From Chrysemys picta bellii (lineage: Eukaryota; Chordata; Testudines; Emydidae): a stretch of 64,000 nt of DNA. Below the pieces are notes generated by a model that did not search any database, had not been told where the DNA came from, and saw nothing but the letters and a program-made list of their open reading frames with translations. Of the stretch, positions 1 to 10,170 are shown in pieces (positions within the stretch are counted from its first letter, which is position 1; each line of letters starts with the position of its first letter). Position numbers and translations under genes: made by a program. The stretch covers positions 21,459,067-21,523,066 of the forward strand of contig NC_088809.1 in assembly GCF_011386835.1 (NCBI RefSeq), in the 5' to 3' direction.

Positions 1-175
1 CAATGCAAACGTGCGGCTGGGGGGTGGGCAAATAACAGGATTTTCCCTGGCCATTCCGACAAAACCGAAAACAACCTTTCCTTCGGGTCGAGCCCAGAGG
101 GAACCATTTCGGCAAATCGGAAAGTCAAAAACATTTCAGGCTGAAATGAAACGCTTGGTTTCGCCCAACGGTTCA
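1..175. repeat. A/T-homopolymer-rich interspersed repeat, fragment
   Basis: Short runs of AAAA, TTTC and GAAATG recur here. The texture resembles segments at 1125-1455, 18420-18760, 24950-25795 and 26860-27330. It looks like one end of a dispersed low-complexity family, but I cannot define its termini, and the element may start before the window. Confidence 0.35.
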
Positions 176-949
176 CCCATTCAGCTGTGATGTGGGAAGG
201 CCAGGGATTTAAATGTGCATCTCCCACACTGCAGGAGCGGGGGCCGTGGGCCATTCTGACGCTTGCTGAAGCTGTTCAACTTCGTATAAACCGTTAACGG
301 GATTGGTGCAAAGACCGGAGCCTGGGCATCTCGGATCCTAGAGGAACACCCAAACCACCAAGCTGTAACATCTCCTCATTCTCTTTCCATTGCCCAACGA
401 CTATCCATTGTCACCATGGATTATGGAGGCACTGGATGGTGATTAGAATGTAGCTTGTACCGTCTCCCGTTGGGTTTGCTTCTGACGAGATACCGCATCT
501 TCAAGCAGCCCGCCTGCCAGCACGTCCAACCAGCGGGGTGAATTATTCATTCTACAGCAGGAATGAGGAGCGGGATTAGTACATCTCTGGCGAGCTAGTC
601 CTACCGAGTGACCTTTGCCCCCCACTCCAGCCGGATCTCTGAGTCTGCGTTTGATGTGTGACGGAGGGAGAGAGACCAGCGTATGCATTTCAAAGCATTT
701 TAGAGCTACAGGCCAGGCAAAATGTGCCACATTCCAGAACTTTAAAATCTTTATGTGCGTCCATAACTCACTTTAAATCTATTTAGTCCTGCCCCAAAAC
801 TAGTGCACAGAAGCTAAACTTTTGGCGCTCTGTGCTCCGGGAGATGCTGGCACAAGTACAAGGCTTTATTTTCCTGGCTTACACAGGATTATTCTTGTCA
901 AAGTTTGACAACAGCCGCGTAATGTTTTAACTGGAGTGATGGCTGTTTG
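176..949. other. Gene-free stretch, nothing recognised
   Basis: No repeat, RNA gene or plausible exon was recognised. The reading frames present are short and lack recognisable protein features. Confidence 0.4.
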
Positions 950-1110
950 GAAAGACAGGCAGTGTGGCCTAGTAGGTAAAGCAGTGAGCCCGGGTTCTAT
1001 TCCTGTCTCTGTCATTGACCTTCTGGGAGATCTTGAGCAAGTCACTTCACTGCTTTGTGACTCGGTTTCCCCACTGGTAAAATGGGGATAATGCTACTAA
1101 TTAGGATTGG
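950..1110 (+). mobile_element. MIR-type SINE
   Basis: It starts with a tRNA-like head (TGGCCTAGTAGGTAAAGCA). The MIR core signature follows: CAAGTCACTTCACTG, CGGTTTCCCCA, then AAAATGGGGATAATG. MIRs are ancient tRNA-derived CORE-SINEs of amniotes, and the divergence here fits an old fossil copy. Confidence 0.8.
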
Positions 1111-1124
1111 TTGAACAATGGTAA

Positions 1125-1455
1125 TTAATTTCCATGAAAAAAATTGAAAGAAATTATATAACTTTCATTCCTTTCCCACTGAACCCTTGGGTGTTTCATC
1201 CTGATGAAATGAAAAATGTGATTCCAGTCAGAAGAAAAAGACCCTTTGTTCTTTTTACTTCTTCCGTCAGCCCCTGCCCTTTCTTTCCATGGGAAAAGGG
1301 GAGAGAAATAGGTAGAAAACCCTCACAACAAAACAAAAAAAACCCCCAAACAAACCACAAAACTTGTCAGACCCCCGCCTCAAATTTGGAACGATGTGGC
1401 TATTTTTGAAAAGCCACTAAAAACTTTTCAATCAAAACTTTCAGCCAGCTCTAAT
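1125..1455. repeat. A/T-homopolymer-rich interspersed repeat
   Basis: Runs of AAAAAAATTGAAAG, TTTTGAAAAG and AAAACTTTTCA end in CCAGCTCTAATCC. A similar terminus (CTCAACTCTACT) ends the segment at 24950-25795, which suggests one dispersed family. The open frame at 1134-1409 comes from the low-complexity sequence. Confidence 0.4.
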
Positions 1456-2739
1456 CCTGACCCACTTGTGTGAAGTGCATGGAGATGTACTGTTGCAAAG
1501 CATTGACACATCTACATCAGCTGATTATTACTAGGTATAAACCTTGCCCAATGGGTGAAGAGGGTCCCTTGACCGTACAATCAGTACCATTCTGCTGGGT
1601 AAGGGGGGGGCAAGCTTTTCAACCCCTGTGCGGTCTGGAGCGCCTTCTGCCGCTCAGCTCCACATCCCCTCTGGCGCAAAGATAAGTGTTTTCCATCTAC
1701 CTTACACCTCTCCGAGTTGCCCAGTGCTCAGCTCAAATATTGAGGCTACGTGGTAGGGTTAGGTCTTCACAAAGTTGTTTGCCTGGAATTTCCTTGCTTG
1801 ACGTCACACAGATCGGATTCTCCCTAGTGCCGATTCTGGGGATTCGTTTTCTCGCAGAAGCCCTTTTGGAAAAGAACAGTTAGACATTTTATTCCCCAGC
1901 ACAGCCGCGCCGGCTCTATGGCTAAGGCTGCAGCCAACCTTCTGTTTACAGCTGAATTTTGCACCTTTCTCAAAGTCAGATTGGCCTGAAAATTGGGAGG
2001 TTGGATCAGGGGCCAGGGTGGACTCTGTAGGGGAAACATGAAGTTGTTTCACCAAGGGGTTCCTGAGATAGGGCCCCTTGAAACCGAGCTGCTTTCCAGG
2101 TTGCAACAGTCTTCCGGCAAACGGAGGCAGAATGCACGGGCTCCGCACGCTGCGATCTCGCCCGTGGGCCCAAAGAGTCTGGAATTTAAAGGGTGCCGTG
2201 TTTTTAGCCCTCCTTTTTGGAGGTGCAGCCTGAAATGGACAAGACCTGACACCCACGCCTGGGGCCTGGCTCCTGGCTCCACGCTGCAGCTCTGAAAGAG
2301 AGATCTGATAATATTAGGGCTGGCTGGAAAATAATTCCATTTAGCAAAGCAATTTGGATTTGCTCCCATTTTGATCCAGGGCCTTTTGTAATATTTAATG
2401 AAAAAAATCGAGAGGGAGCGAACACTCCTCCAGAATAGCCAAGAACTTGGGGGGGGGGGGTTCTCCTGCAAGGTGGAGGATCAAGGCTCTCCCACATCTT
2501 GGGGCAGCGCCCCCCTCGCTCCCCAGGATGGAGCGTCTGTCTGTCTCTCGCACTCTCGTGCTGGGGCTGCTTTGTATGGAGAATTAGATGCTCCCGGGGG
2601 CAGAGAGAGACACAAGCTGATTCTGTATCCCAGGTTCATCTCCCTGGTCCTGAACCCCATCTCGCCAGTGCTGGTAAGGCTCAGTTGCAACCGATTGGTG
2701 TTTTCTGATCGGTGCTGTGTGCGCCCGCAGGGAGCATCC
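1456..2739. other. Gene-free stretch with short homopolymers
   Basis: It contains only short homopolymers, including a run of ten G near 2451. No exon or repeat family was recognised. Confidence 0.35.
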
Positions 2740-2960
2740 ATAAATCCGGCGTCTCTCATTGCAATAACCCTGTCAGGCTGACAAATCTCCTGGCGGCCCC
2801 GTGGCCTCGGGGCTCCCGCAGACATTCAGTCCCTGCCTGCCTCGCCTCCCCCTGTAATGGCATTTAGAGCCCTTCCTAGGACAGGCCGGGATGTGCTTTG
2901 ATGGACATTGATCTCATCGAAAGCGGCTGGAGCCTGCTGGACGGCAGGGAAATCTCATTT
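2740..2960. other. Candidate conserved non-coding segment
   Basis: This is complex unique sequence with CATAAATC, CATTGCAATAA, CTGTAATGGCATTTAG and TTGATGGACATTGATCTCATCG. It lacks repeat signatures and differs from the GC-rich surroundings. The element status is an inference from composition only; no alignment was possible. Confidence 0.2.
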
Positions 2961-3062
2961 CGGCAGCACAGGCCTGCGGCCCCGCGCCAGCGCCCCCGGG
3001 TCACACGGGGAGCCAGACGGGAGCCCCAGCAGCCCTGAGTCGGTGCCCCGGCTCACGCAGCC

Positions 3063-3645
3063 ATGGGGGTCCTGAGGGAGGGGCACTGGGGCAGACCCCT
3101 GGAATTAGGGGTGGGGGGGGTTATGGGGGAGGGGCACTGGGGCAGACCCCTGGAATTAGGCGTGAGGGGTCCTGAGGGAGGGGCACTGGGACAGACCCCT
3201 GGAATTAGGGGTGGGGGGGTTATGGGGGAGGGGCACTGGGGCAGACCCCTGGAATTAGGCATCAGGGGTCCTGGAGGGAGGGGCCCTGGGGCAGACCCCT
3301 GGAATTAGGCGTGAGGGGTCCTGAGGGAGGGGCACTGGGACAGACCCCTGGAATTAGCTGCAGGGGGGTTATGGGGGAGGGGCACTGCCGCAGACCCCTG
3401 GAATTAGGCGTGGGGGGTCCTGGAGGGAGGGGCACTGGGGCAGACCCCTGGAATTAGCTGCAGGGGGGTTATGGGGGAGGAGCAGTGGGGGCAGACCCCT
3501 GGAGTTAGCTGCGGGGGGCTGTGCAAGGAGGGGGCACTGGGGCAGACCCCTGGAGTTAGGGGTTGGGGGCTGTCCAAGGAGGGGGCACTGGAGCAGACCC
3601 CTGGAGTTAGGGGTGGGGGGATTATGGGGGAGGAGCACTGGGGCA
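3063..3645. repeat. Minisatellite, ~50-bp unit, about 11 copies
   Basis: The anchor CAGACCCCTGGA(A/G)TTAG recurs at about 3091, 3143, 3192, 3242, 3292, 3342, 3391, 3441, 3491, 3543 and 3594, so the period is close to 50 bp. Two unit types occur: one with GGGGTCCTGAGGGAGG, the other with GGGTTATGGGGGAGG. They partly alternate, giving a ~100-bp higher-order period. The last three units carry GAGTTAG and CTGT(G/C)CAAGG variants. The long open frames on both strands are products of the array. Confidence 0.9.
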
Positions 3646-4011
3646 ATTGGCCCCTTTTGGGAAATGCTTCCCTGTCCCATCATGTCTGAGGCAAGGCCTA
3701 GCCTAGGACCATCCTTAACTAGGGCCCAAGTGGGGAATTCCACCCGGACAGGTGCCCTGCCTGGCCATGGGGAGGAGCTCAGGCTATGGAGATGGGGCGC
3801 TCTACGCAGACAGCTAGCTCTTAGGGGATGGCGAGGCAGACGGGAATATTTTCTTCCTTGGTGACCATATGTCCTCTGCCCCGGTAGGGGAAATAAAGGA
3901 CATGCTTGTAAGTCAGGCAGCGATGACTGAGTGAGGTGCGTACGGTGGTGCGATGGGACCAGTGTCTGAGCCATCCGCAGGTCAGCCACAAGCCTGTGTG
4001 GGACCATGTAC

Positions 4012-4204
4012 CACAGGCTCCAACTTTCATTTTTCTGGGCGGGTGCTCTGCCCCACCCCCCCAGTGCCCCGCCCATGCTCCTACCCCCTCCCCCCCAGCC
4101 CCTCCAGCCCACCACCAAACAGATGATTGGCGGGTGCTAAGCACCCACAATTTTTGTTCTGTGGATGCTCCAGACCTGGAGCACCCCCGGAGTCAGCGCC
4201 TATG
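4012..4204. mobile_element. Non-autonomous hAT-type MITE
   Basis: The 193-bp segment is flanked by 8-bp direct repeats, CCATGTAC (4004-4011) and CCATGCAC (4205-4212), with one mismatch. The ends are imperfect inverted repeats: CACAGGCTCCAAC at the left, and CATAGGCGCTGAC when the right end is read in reverse. Eight-base target duplications are characteristic of hAT transposons. The interior is C-rich and noncoding. Confidence 0.75.
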
Positions 4205-4212
4205 CCATGCAC

Positions 4213-4918
4213 ACTCGGGAAAAAGGTGTTTCTGACCCCAGGTTAGCTCTCAGAGTACGGACAAGGCAGTTCGTAGCTTTCACCTGTGTTAGCGGGTGGA
4301 GGGGAACACTAGGGGGGGCCCCCAGAGATTACTTCGACCAGCTAACGTGGGTGACAACTAGAAACCGCCCCATTCAGTCCAGAAAAGAGCTGTTTTCTAA
4401 AAGCTCTGCTCTAGGGATTAGCTTGGGGCAGGTCTCTGGGCTGGGTTAGACGGGGGAGGGGTCAGATTGGGGATCACAGTGGTCCGGTCTGGCCTTGGGA
4501 TCAATAGAACGGGGGGTAAGAACACACCGTTGCTCCTCGGCTCTGCTGCTCAGCTGGGATCGGTGGGCCTGGTGCCGCTGAGGTCAATGGGGCTGGTAAC
4601 CAAGCCAGTGTGCACCTGGCGGAGATTTGGGAATTGCTCCCTCTTCAGGAGCTATTTGCACATCTCTGTCTCAGCCCAGCGCTAAATTAGATAAGTGGGA
4701 CCGTCAGCTGAAGAATGATGATAATAGTCAATACCCTGGAACGCCAATGGTGTTGGTCTCGTGGCCAAAGTCCCAGGGGTTTCCTTTTCATAGAGTCTCA
4801 CCCTGTCCAGGTTGAACCCACTGATTCTACAAGATTGGAACTGGGTGAATAATCCATAATGAGCCAGGTGTTTATGATGGCCACCATCCAGGCCAACATG
4901 CTGGTGAATAAAGTGAAC
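4213..4918. other. Gene-free stretch
   Basis: It holds a short phrase (GAGGTCAATGGGGCT near 4580) resembling the ~51-bp tandem unit at 32352-32490. Nothing else was recognised. Confidence 0.35.
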
Positions 4919-5031
4919 ATAAGACCATAAGAACGGCCGTACTGGGTCAGACCAATGGTCCATCTAGCCCAGTATCCTGTCTACTGACAGTGGCCCATGC
5001 CAGGTGCTTCAGAGGGAATGAACAGAACAGG
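4919..5031 (-). mobile_element. CR1-lineage LINE, 3' end (outer copy of a nested pair)
   Basis: Reading the minus strand, this is the 3' end of a CR1-type LINE (TGGGTCAGACCAATGGTCCA, CAGTATCCTGTCTACTGACAG). The same element resumes at 5285-5650, where the sequence continues as if uninterrupted. The two pieces are therefore one copy split by the plus-strand insertion at 5032-5284. Confidence 0.75.
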
Positions 5032-5284
5032 GCAAAAAAGAGAACTAGATAAACTCATGGAAGTCAAGTCCGTTAATGGCTATTAGCCAGGACGGGTAAG
5101 GAATGGTGTCCCTAGCCTCTGTCTGTCAGAGGATGGAGATGGATGGCAGGAGAGAGATCACTTGATCATGACCTGTTAGGTTCACTCCCTCTGGGGCACC
5201 TGGCACTGGCCACTGTCGGCAGACAGGATACTGGGCTGGATGGACCTTTGGTCTGACCCAGTACGGCCGTTCTTATGCTTATGT
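5032..5284 (+). mobile_element. CR1-lineage LINE, 3' fragment inserted in another CR1
   Basis: It begins near AGAACTAGATAAACTCATGG and ends at CAGTACGGCCGTTCTTATG. It is the same 3' region as the flanking minus-strand copy, in the opposite orientation. The arrangement (minus, plus, minus) is best explained by insertion of this 5'-truncated copy into the older one. Together with 4919-5031 it forms a palindrome with arms of about 100 bp. Confidence 0.75.
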
Positions 5285-5650
5285 ACGTTAATTATCGAGT
5301 GATCCATCCCTGACCATATTGGCTGATAGCCATTGATGGACCTATTCTCCATGAACTTATCTAGTTCATTTTTGAACCCAGTTATGTTTTTGGCCATCAC
5401 AACATCCCCTGGCAATGAGTTCCACAGGTTGATTGTGCATTGTGTGAAGAAATACTTCCTTGTGTTTGTTTTAAACGTGCTGCCTGTTAATTTCATTGGG
5501 TGACCCCTGGTTTTTGTGTTCCATGAAGGGGTAAATAACACTTCCCTGTTCACTTTCTCCACCCCATTCATGATTTTATCTATCACAGCGGGTGACTCCA
5601 GTCTCTGCAGCCTAGCCAGCTCTGGAGCTAGGGACTGTAACGTACTCGGA
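5285..5650 (-). mobile_element. CR1-lineage LINE, ORF2 C-terminal fragment (outer copy, continued)
   Basis: Minus-strand translation gives the CR1 ORF2 tail: [21 protein letters not shown] followed by [17 protein letters not shown]. This is the far C-terminal region of CR1 reverse-transcriptase proteins. The copy is 5'-truncated and decayed, and cannot encode a functional enzyme. Confidence 0.8.
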
Positions 5651-6044
5651 TCCTCGATGGATTTGCCAGAGGGGGATTGTAACATACACTCACCAGTGTG
5701 TTACATAGTCAATGGGTTCCCCCTCCCATCCCATCCGCACCCTGTCTGTGGCAGATCACGGCTTTCTCAGAGGTGTTCCTTCTTCAAAATGATTCCTCAG
5801 ATAACTCCTAGCAACGCTTTTCTGTCTGGTCTCGAGCAGTTTGCTGCAAGCATTCAGTATTCAGAATCCAAGCTGTTTACAATGTAGTGTTGCAGGCCTC
5901 GAATGGGTGGGATGGGGTCCCATTAATAGGCAAGGATGGAACGCTGGACCCCCAAGGTTCCATGGTGGTTGAATGTGTCACTGGGAGTTGGACAATTACG
6001 GAAAAACGGGCCCAAAGTGCCAGGTGCTGTACAAACACTTTGGG
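5651..6044. other. Gene-free stretch
   Basis: Nothing recognised between the CR1 fragment and the foldback MITE. Confidence 0.35.
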
Positions 6045-6430
6045 CTTGTCTACACTGCAGAGTTAACCCGGTCTCTTACCTGGGTGTTGCCCCACTCCCA
6101 TCCAGACACAAAAACCTGTCAGTGGTGCTTTCAACTAGCCCGGCTCGGGAGTGGGTTCTGCTTTCACTCGGGCTGGTGACTTACCCACCTCGCTGTGAGG
6201 ACACAGACTAAACCACTGATGTGCTGCCAGTCCTCCACTGCCTTCCCACAGCTGGCCCTGGGGGCTCAGAAGGGCAGACAAGGTCTCCCACAATTCACTG
6301 GGAAAGAATCGTAGAGTGGCTCTGCTTAGTGCATTCCGGTGACCCATGGGACGTGCCCCCAGAAGTCCTGCCGATGCACATGGGGGAGAGCAGCGCGGTG
6401 AGGACACGGTAACTCGGGTGTGGTCGCTCC
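6045..6430. mobile_element. Foldback MITE remnant, GTCTACACTGC family
   Basis: It starts with GGGCTTGTCTACACTGCAG. The same terminus recurs in reverse at the right end of 16735-16856 and, diverged, at 48365-48577. The interior has pairs such as AACCCGG with CACGGTAACTCGGGTG. The right end is degraded and the boundary is approximate. Confidence 0.5.
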
Positions 6431-7474
6431 CACTCAACCTAGGCCAATAGCGAGAGACAGGTGCTGCCCTGAAGAGATGACAACCCAGATAGACCAGCCC
6501 CACACAGGGAGGGAGAAAGGACGTTTTGCGATCCCTATTTCACAAGGCCGCTGCTTTGAAGACCTCACAGTCTAAGGATTGAGATGTGACTGACCGCGGC
6601 ATGTTTCTGATTGCATCAGTGCAACTCACGGTGGAGCTGGATGACTGGTCTGCAACCTCTTGTGTGGCCGAGTTCCAAAATCTTGCTCACTCCAGAGGCA
6701 ACTGTAACCTGAGATTAAAATGCCAAGTGGGGCTGGACGGATCTTGTAAATAAGGTTTCACGCTCTAGCGTGTCTCATCTTTGCTACTCTTTTGCTGTTG
6801 TTATTCCCCTGCAATAAAAGGAAATGTAGCTACATTTGAAAGGCATGATTGGCTTAACTGCATCTGGGGGCATAATGAGAAACCCCCCAGAGTAGTGAAC
6901 GGGAGCCTGTTGAAAGGCCCAGGTGATGGGTGAAGCAGAGGGGGCGGAAGAGAACTCTGAAAAAGAAGGAATTCAAATAAAAGTTTAAAAAAGGCAGCCT
7001 GGCCGGCCGAGGGTTCTGCCGTTTATGTCCAGTGTCTGTGGCAGTGTTTTCATGCCAGCAGCATCGGAGAGAGTCTCAACATGGAAATCCATTTTCCTAA
7101 CCAGGGCAGGGAAACGAGACATTTGCAGTCCTGAAAGAGTTATGTTTCCCCTCTAGAAGCGGGTGAGATTGACTGGGAAGGGTTGACTGCAGTGCTTAAC
7201 AGCGCCAGGCACCCCAAACAAACTTCCGAGCAGGGAGAGGAATCTCACCTAAGCCGCCAAAGAGAAGAGAGGCATCACTGATTCCCTTGCTCTTTTTTAA
7301 AAGCTCAGCTGGGCCCCGTTGTTGTGGTAACTGTCTCCAAGGAGCCCTGAGGGATTGGATTGGTTTGGTTTGGGGAATCAGAAATCCAGGCTGCGAAGGA
7401 TGAACCTGCCCTGACAGGAGCTGTGAATACTGTGCTGCTGTCATGGTGGAGAAGCCGACGGCCATTGGTTTAGT
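6431..7474. other. Gene-free stretch
   Basis: No exon or repeat family was recognised. One AATAAAAGG occurs near 6810, but nothing around it supports a transcript end. Confidence 0.35.
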
Positions 7475-7655
7475 GTGTGTTCATTCCCAGCTCCGCCTCT
7501 GCGCCGTTGGGTGACTTTGTGCAGGTCACGTCGCTCTGTGCCTCAGTTTCCCCACCTGTATTATGGGGATAATGATACTGTCCTCCTTAGCAAAGCGCTT
7601 TGAGATCCCAGAAAGGAAAGTGCTAGCTAAGAGCTAGGTGTTATTATTATTATCA
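7475..7655 (+). mobile_element. MIR-type SINE
   Basis: The core is GTGACTTTGTGCAGGTCAC, CTCAGTTTCCCCACCTGTA and TATGGGGATAATGATACTG. The tail is AAGCGCTTTGAGATC, ending in a TTATTATTATTAT run. Order and spacing match a nearly complete MIR. Confidence 0.85.
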
Positions 7656-7779
7656 ATCCAACAAATAGAATACAAATAACTGCATGCACCAAACAGTGAT
7701 ATATAGCCAGAGCTGGCAGTGCCATCTGTAGTTAAGGTTGCCCAACACTTCCCATTATAAGCCCCTGTTGTGATTTCGA

Positions 7780-7868
7780 TTGCAAAATCCTTGGGAGCAG
7801 GGATGGTCCTTTTGTTCTGTGTTTGTACAGTGCAATGGGGTCCTGGTTCATGGCAGGACTCCTAGGGA
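7780..7868 (+). mobile_element. L2/MIR-type 3' tail fragment
   Basis: CTTGGGAGCAGGGATGGTCC, then TTTTGTTCTGTGTTTGTACA, CAATGGGGTCCTGGT and ACTCCTAGGG. This is the usual 3' tail shared by amniote L2 LINEs and MIR-like SINEs. It is a relic. Confidence 0.65.
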
Positions 7869-8448
7869 CTGGGGAAAAGCCACAGGTCTCCAACCCCTGG
7901 CTGTGGGTTCCCCAGGCAGCCTTCACATCCCAGCTACCATCCAGTGGCTGAATGGAACCCTAGCCCCATCAGAGCCACCGCTCACTGGAGACCTGATGGA
8001 GGGGCACCCAGCCCCACCAGTTGTTCTGGCTGTACTTGTTAAGCCGGAAGAAGGCACAGGAAGATGTCTGTACCACTAGCTGAATTCCTGTCTAGCTTCT
8101 ACTTTGTACCGTCTCCTCCTCTCAGCTACCTGGACCCTGCCGTCTCTCCTGTTCCTGTTGACTTGACATCCAGCTGTGTCTGCGTGGCTTCCCCAAACGC
8201 TTCATCTTGTACAGCTTGGCTGGGCAGCATTCAATCTGTATTTTGGTATCGTTTCGATGGATAACATTGGTGTTTGTTTTTAAGGATTTTTTAAAAAATG
8301 ACGGACTTACATTTTCACCGGTAGTGAAATTATGGGGTTTTAGCATTTCTTTTTCAATGGGTAATTGATTTAAATTGTCCTAGTTGTGAGAAATTAGGAG
8401 GGGGATCAGGCAATATTTATTTAATGACTCTATAAAATCACGAATGGT
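7869..8448. other. Gene-free stretch
   Basis: Nothing recognised. A locally T- and A-rich segment lies around 8270-8300. Confidence 0.35.
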
Positions 8449-8817
8449 GGGGGAAAAGTGAGTAAGGGAGTGTTATTTACCCCTTCCCATCACAGACGAA
8501 TCAGGGCTCACTCAATGAAATTAATAGGCAGCAGGTTTAAAACAAACACAAGGAAGTATTTCTTTGCACAACACAGTCAACCTGTGGAACTCATTGCCAA
8601 GGGATGTTGCGAAGGCCAAAACTATAACTGGGTTCAAAAAAGAATTAGAGAAGTTCATGGAGGATAGGTCCATCAATGGTTAGGCACACAACTCCATGCT
8701 CTGGGTGTCCCTAAACCTCTGACTGCCAGGAGCTGGGACTGGATGACAGGGGATGGATCACTTGATAATTTCCCTGTTCTGTTCATTCCCTCTGAAACCT
8801 CTGACCCTGGGTGCTGC
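8449..8817 (+). mobile_element. CR1-lineage LINE, ORF2 C-terminal and 3' fragment
   Basis: The plus-strand translation holds [16 protein letters not shown], which belongs to the same ORF2 tail as 5285-5650. It runs through CTTGATAATTTCCCTGTTCTG to CCTCTGACCCTGGGTGCTG. The frame is broken, and the copy abuts a minus-strand CR1 at about 8818. Confidence 0.8.
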
Positions 8818-9310
8818 CGGAAGAGCATGTGGGCGAGACCCACCAGCCAGATACCTGGGAAAGAATTCTCCGTCGTAACTCAGAGCCCTCCCCATCTAGT
8901 GTCCCATCACCAGCCATTGGAGATATTTGCTACTAGCAGTCGGAGGTTGGCCATAGACCTTCGCAGGCAGTCCCATCACACCGTCCCCTCCAGAAACTTC
9001 CCAAGCTCAGTCTTGAAGCCAGGTAGGTTTTTTGCCCCTACCGCTTCCCTTGTCAGCCTGTTCCAGAACTTCACTCCTCTGATGGTTAGAAACCTTCATC
9101 TCATTTCAAACCTCAACTTACCGATGGCCAGTTTATATCCCTTTGTTCTTGTGTCCACAGTGGCGCTTAACTTAAATAACTCCTCTCCCTCCTGGGTGTT
9201 TATCCCTCGGATGTATTTATGGAGAGCGATCATATCTTCCCTCAGCCTGCGTTTGGTTCAGTTAAACCAGCCAAGCTCTCGGAGTCTCCCCTCGGAAGGT
9301 GCGGGTGCTC
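8818..9310 (-). mobile_element. CR1 LINE fragment, antisense
   Basis: In antisense orientation the segment shows typical CR1 ORF2 C-terminal coding sequence: TGTTCCAGAACTTCACTCCT, GGTTAGAAACCTTCATCTCAT and GTATTTATGGAGAGCGATCAT. It is truncated at both ends. The long plus-strand open frame at 8743-9612 crosses this fragment antisense and is not a gene. Confidence 0.8.
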
Positions 9311-9904
9311 CAGCACACCCGTGCCTGTGTCTCCCGGGGAGGACAGAAGGCCCGGCGGGTGGCCGGGCAGATGCCTGGAGGCGTTATGTTCGCCATGGCA
9401 GCAAGCTAGAGGGATCCATGAACCCGGGGCAGTCTCCGGGCTGTACGGCAGGCACGGTGCCCCAGCTTGCAGGTGATTTCATGCTGACCTCCTTTCCCAG
9501 CATGCACTGGGACATGGCTTCCAGGTGCCTTCCCCGATGGAAAGCCAGCTCCCTGCCTTCTCGTAATGATGAGCATCTTTCCACCCCACCCAGCCCCACA
9601 CGGCAGGTCTAGTCCTGAAGCTGAGCAAATGGGGCCCCCTTTTCTAGTAAAGAACAAGAGTTTAGACTGGAAGGGCCCCCTGCGGCGCCGAGTCAGGCCC
9701 TGCTGGTGCAGGTCTCTGGCTGTGGTGAGAGACACGGGTCGGGGCATAGACGGGTCAGGGCCCTGTTCCGTGGCAGGCTCAGCGCGCATTGAGCATCTGT
9801 TTCATGTGGAGGCGGGGGTTCCCCTGCCGGGTGCACTGGGCTGGCCAGCTCACCCAGGGCTACAGCCCCAGGCCAGGGAGCTGAGAGGAGGAGTCATTGG
9901 GGCA
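9311..9904. other. Gene-free GC-rich stretch
   Basis: Nothing recognised. Confidence 0.35.
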
Positions 9905-10095
9905 CACTGGTGTAGGGCAGTGGCCTGGGACTCAGGAGACCTGACTTCTAGTCCAGATGCTGCTGTTAGGTGACCCTTGGTAAGTGCCTGCCCCAGCTGT
10001 GCCTCAGTTTCCCCATCTCTAAAATGGGGGTAATGAGACTGCCCGTGCCTTTGTAAGTCCCCTGAGATTGCTAGAGAGGAGCTGAGTGTTTTCCC
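9905..10095 (+). mobile_element. MIR-type SINE
   Basis: GACTCAGGAGACCTGACTTCTAG, then GTGCCTCAGTTTCCCCATCT, AAAATGGGGGTAATGA and CCTGAGATTGCTAGAG. Its 3' half lies inside the left arm of the 203-bp inverted repeat (9968-10170). Confidence 0.8.
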
Positions 10096-10170
10096 AAGGG
10101 GTCCAGACTCAATATGAAGCTGGGGGTATGGTCTCTGGTTAGACACAGTGGAAGAGGGGGGAAGGGAGCA
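9968..10170 (+). repeat. Left arm of a 203-bp inverted repeat
   Basis: These 203 bases match the reverse complement of 12002-12204 with five mismatches and no gaps by my base-by-base comparison (about 97.5% identity). The arm contains the 3' half of a MIR plus about 80 bp of unique flank ending in GGAAGAGGGGGGAAGGGAGCA. MIR copies elsewhere in the window are far more diverged, so the likeness reflects a late inverted duplication or gene conversion. The arms are separated by 1831 bp. Confidence 0.95.

Noticed and set aside
3063..3645. CRISPR-like array
   Set aside because: The repeated units are contiguous with no unique spacers, and the DNA is vertebrate.
3369..4118. 249-codon minus-strand frame
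   Set aside because: It reads through the ~50-bp minisatellite and the hAT MITE; there is no conserved domain.
5182..5685. 167-codon minus-strand frame as a host gene
   Set aside because: It is two nested CR1 copies read together.
6800..6830. AATAAAAGG as the end of a host transcript
   Set aside because: No open frame or exon-like sequence precedes it; a single hexamer is not evidence.
8743..9612. 289-codon plus-strand frame
   Set aside because: It runs antisense through a CR1 fragment; the apparent protein is the reverse reading of reverse-transcriptase sequence.
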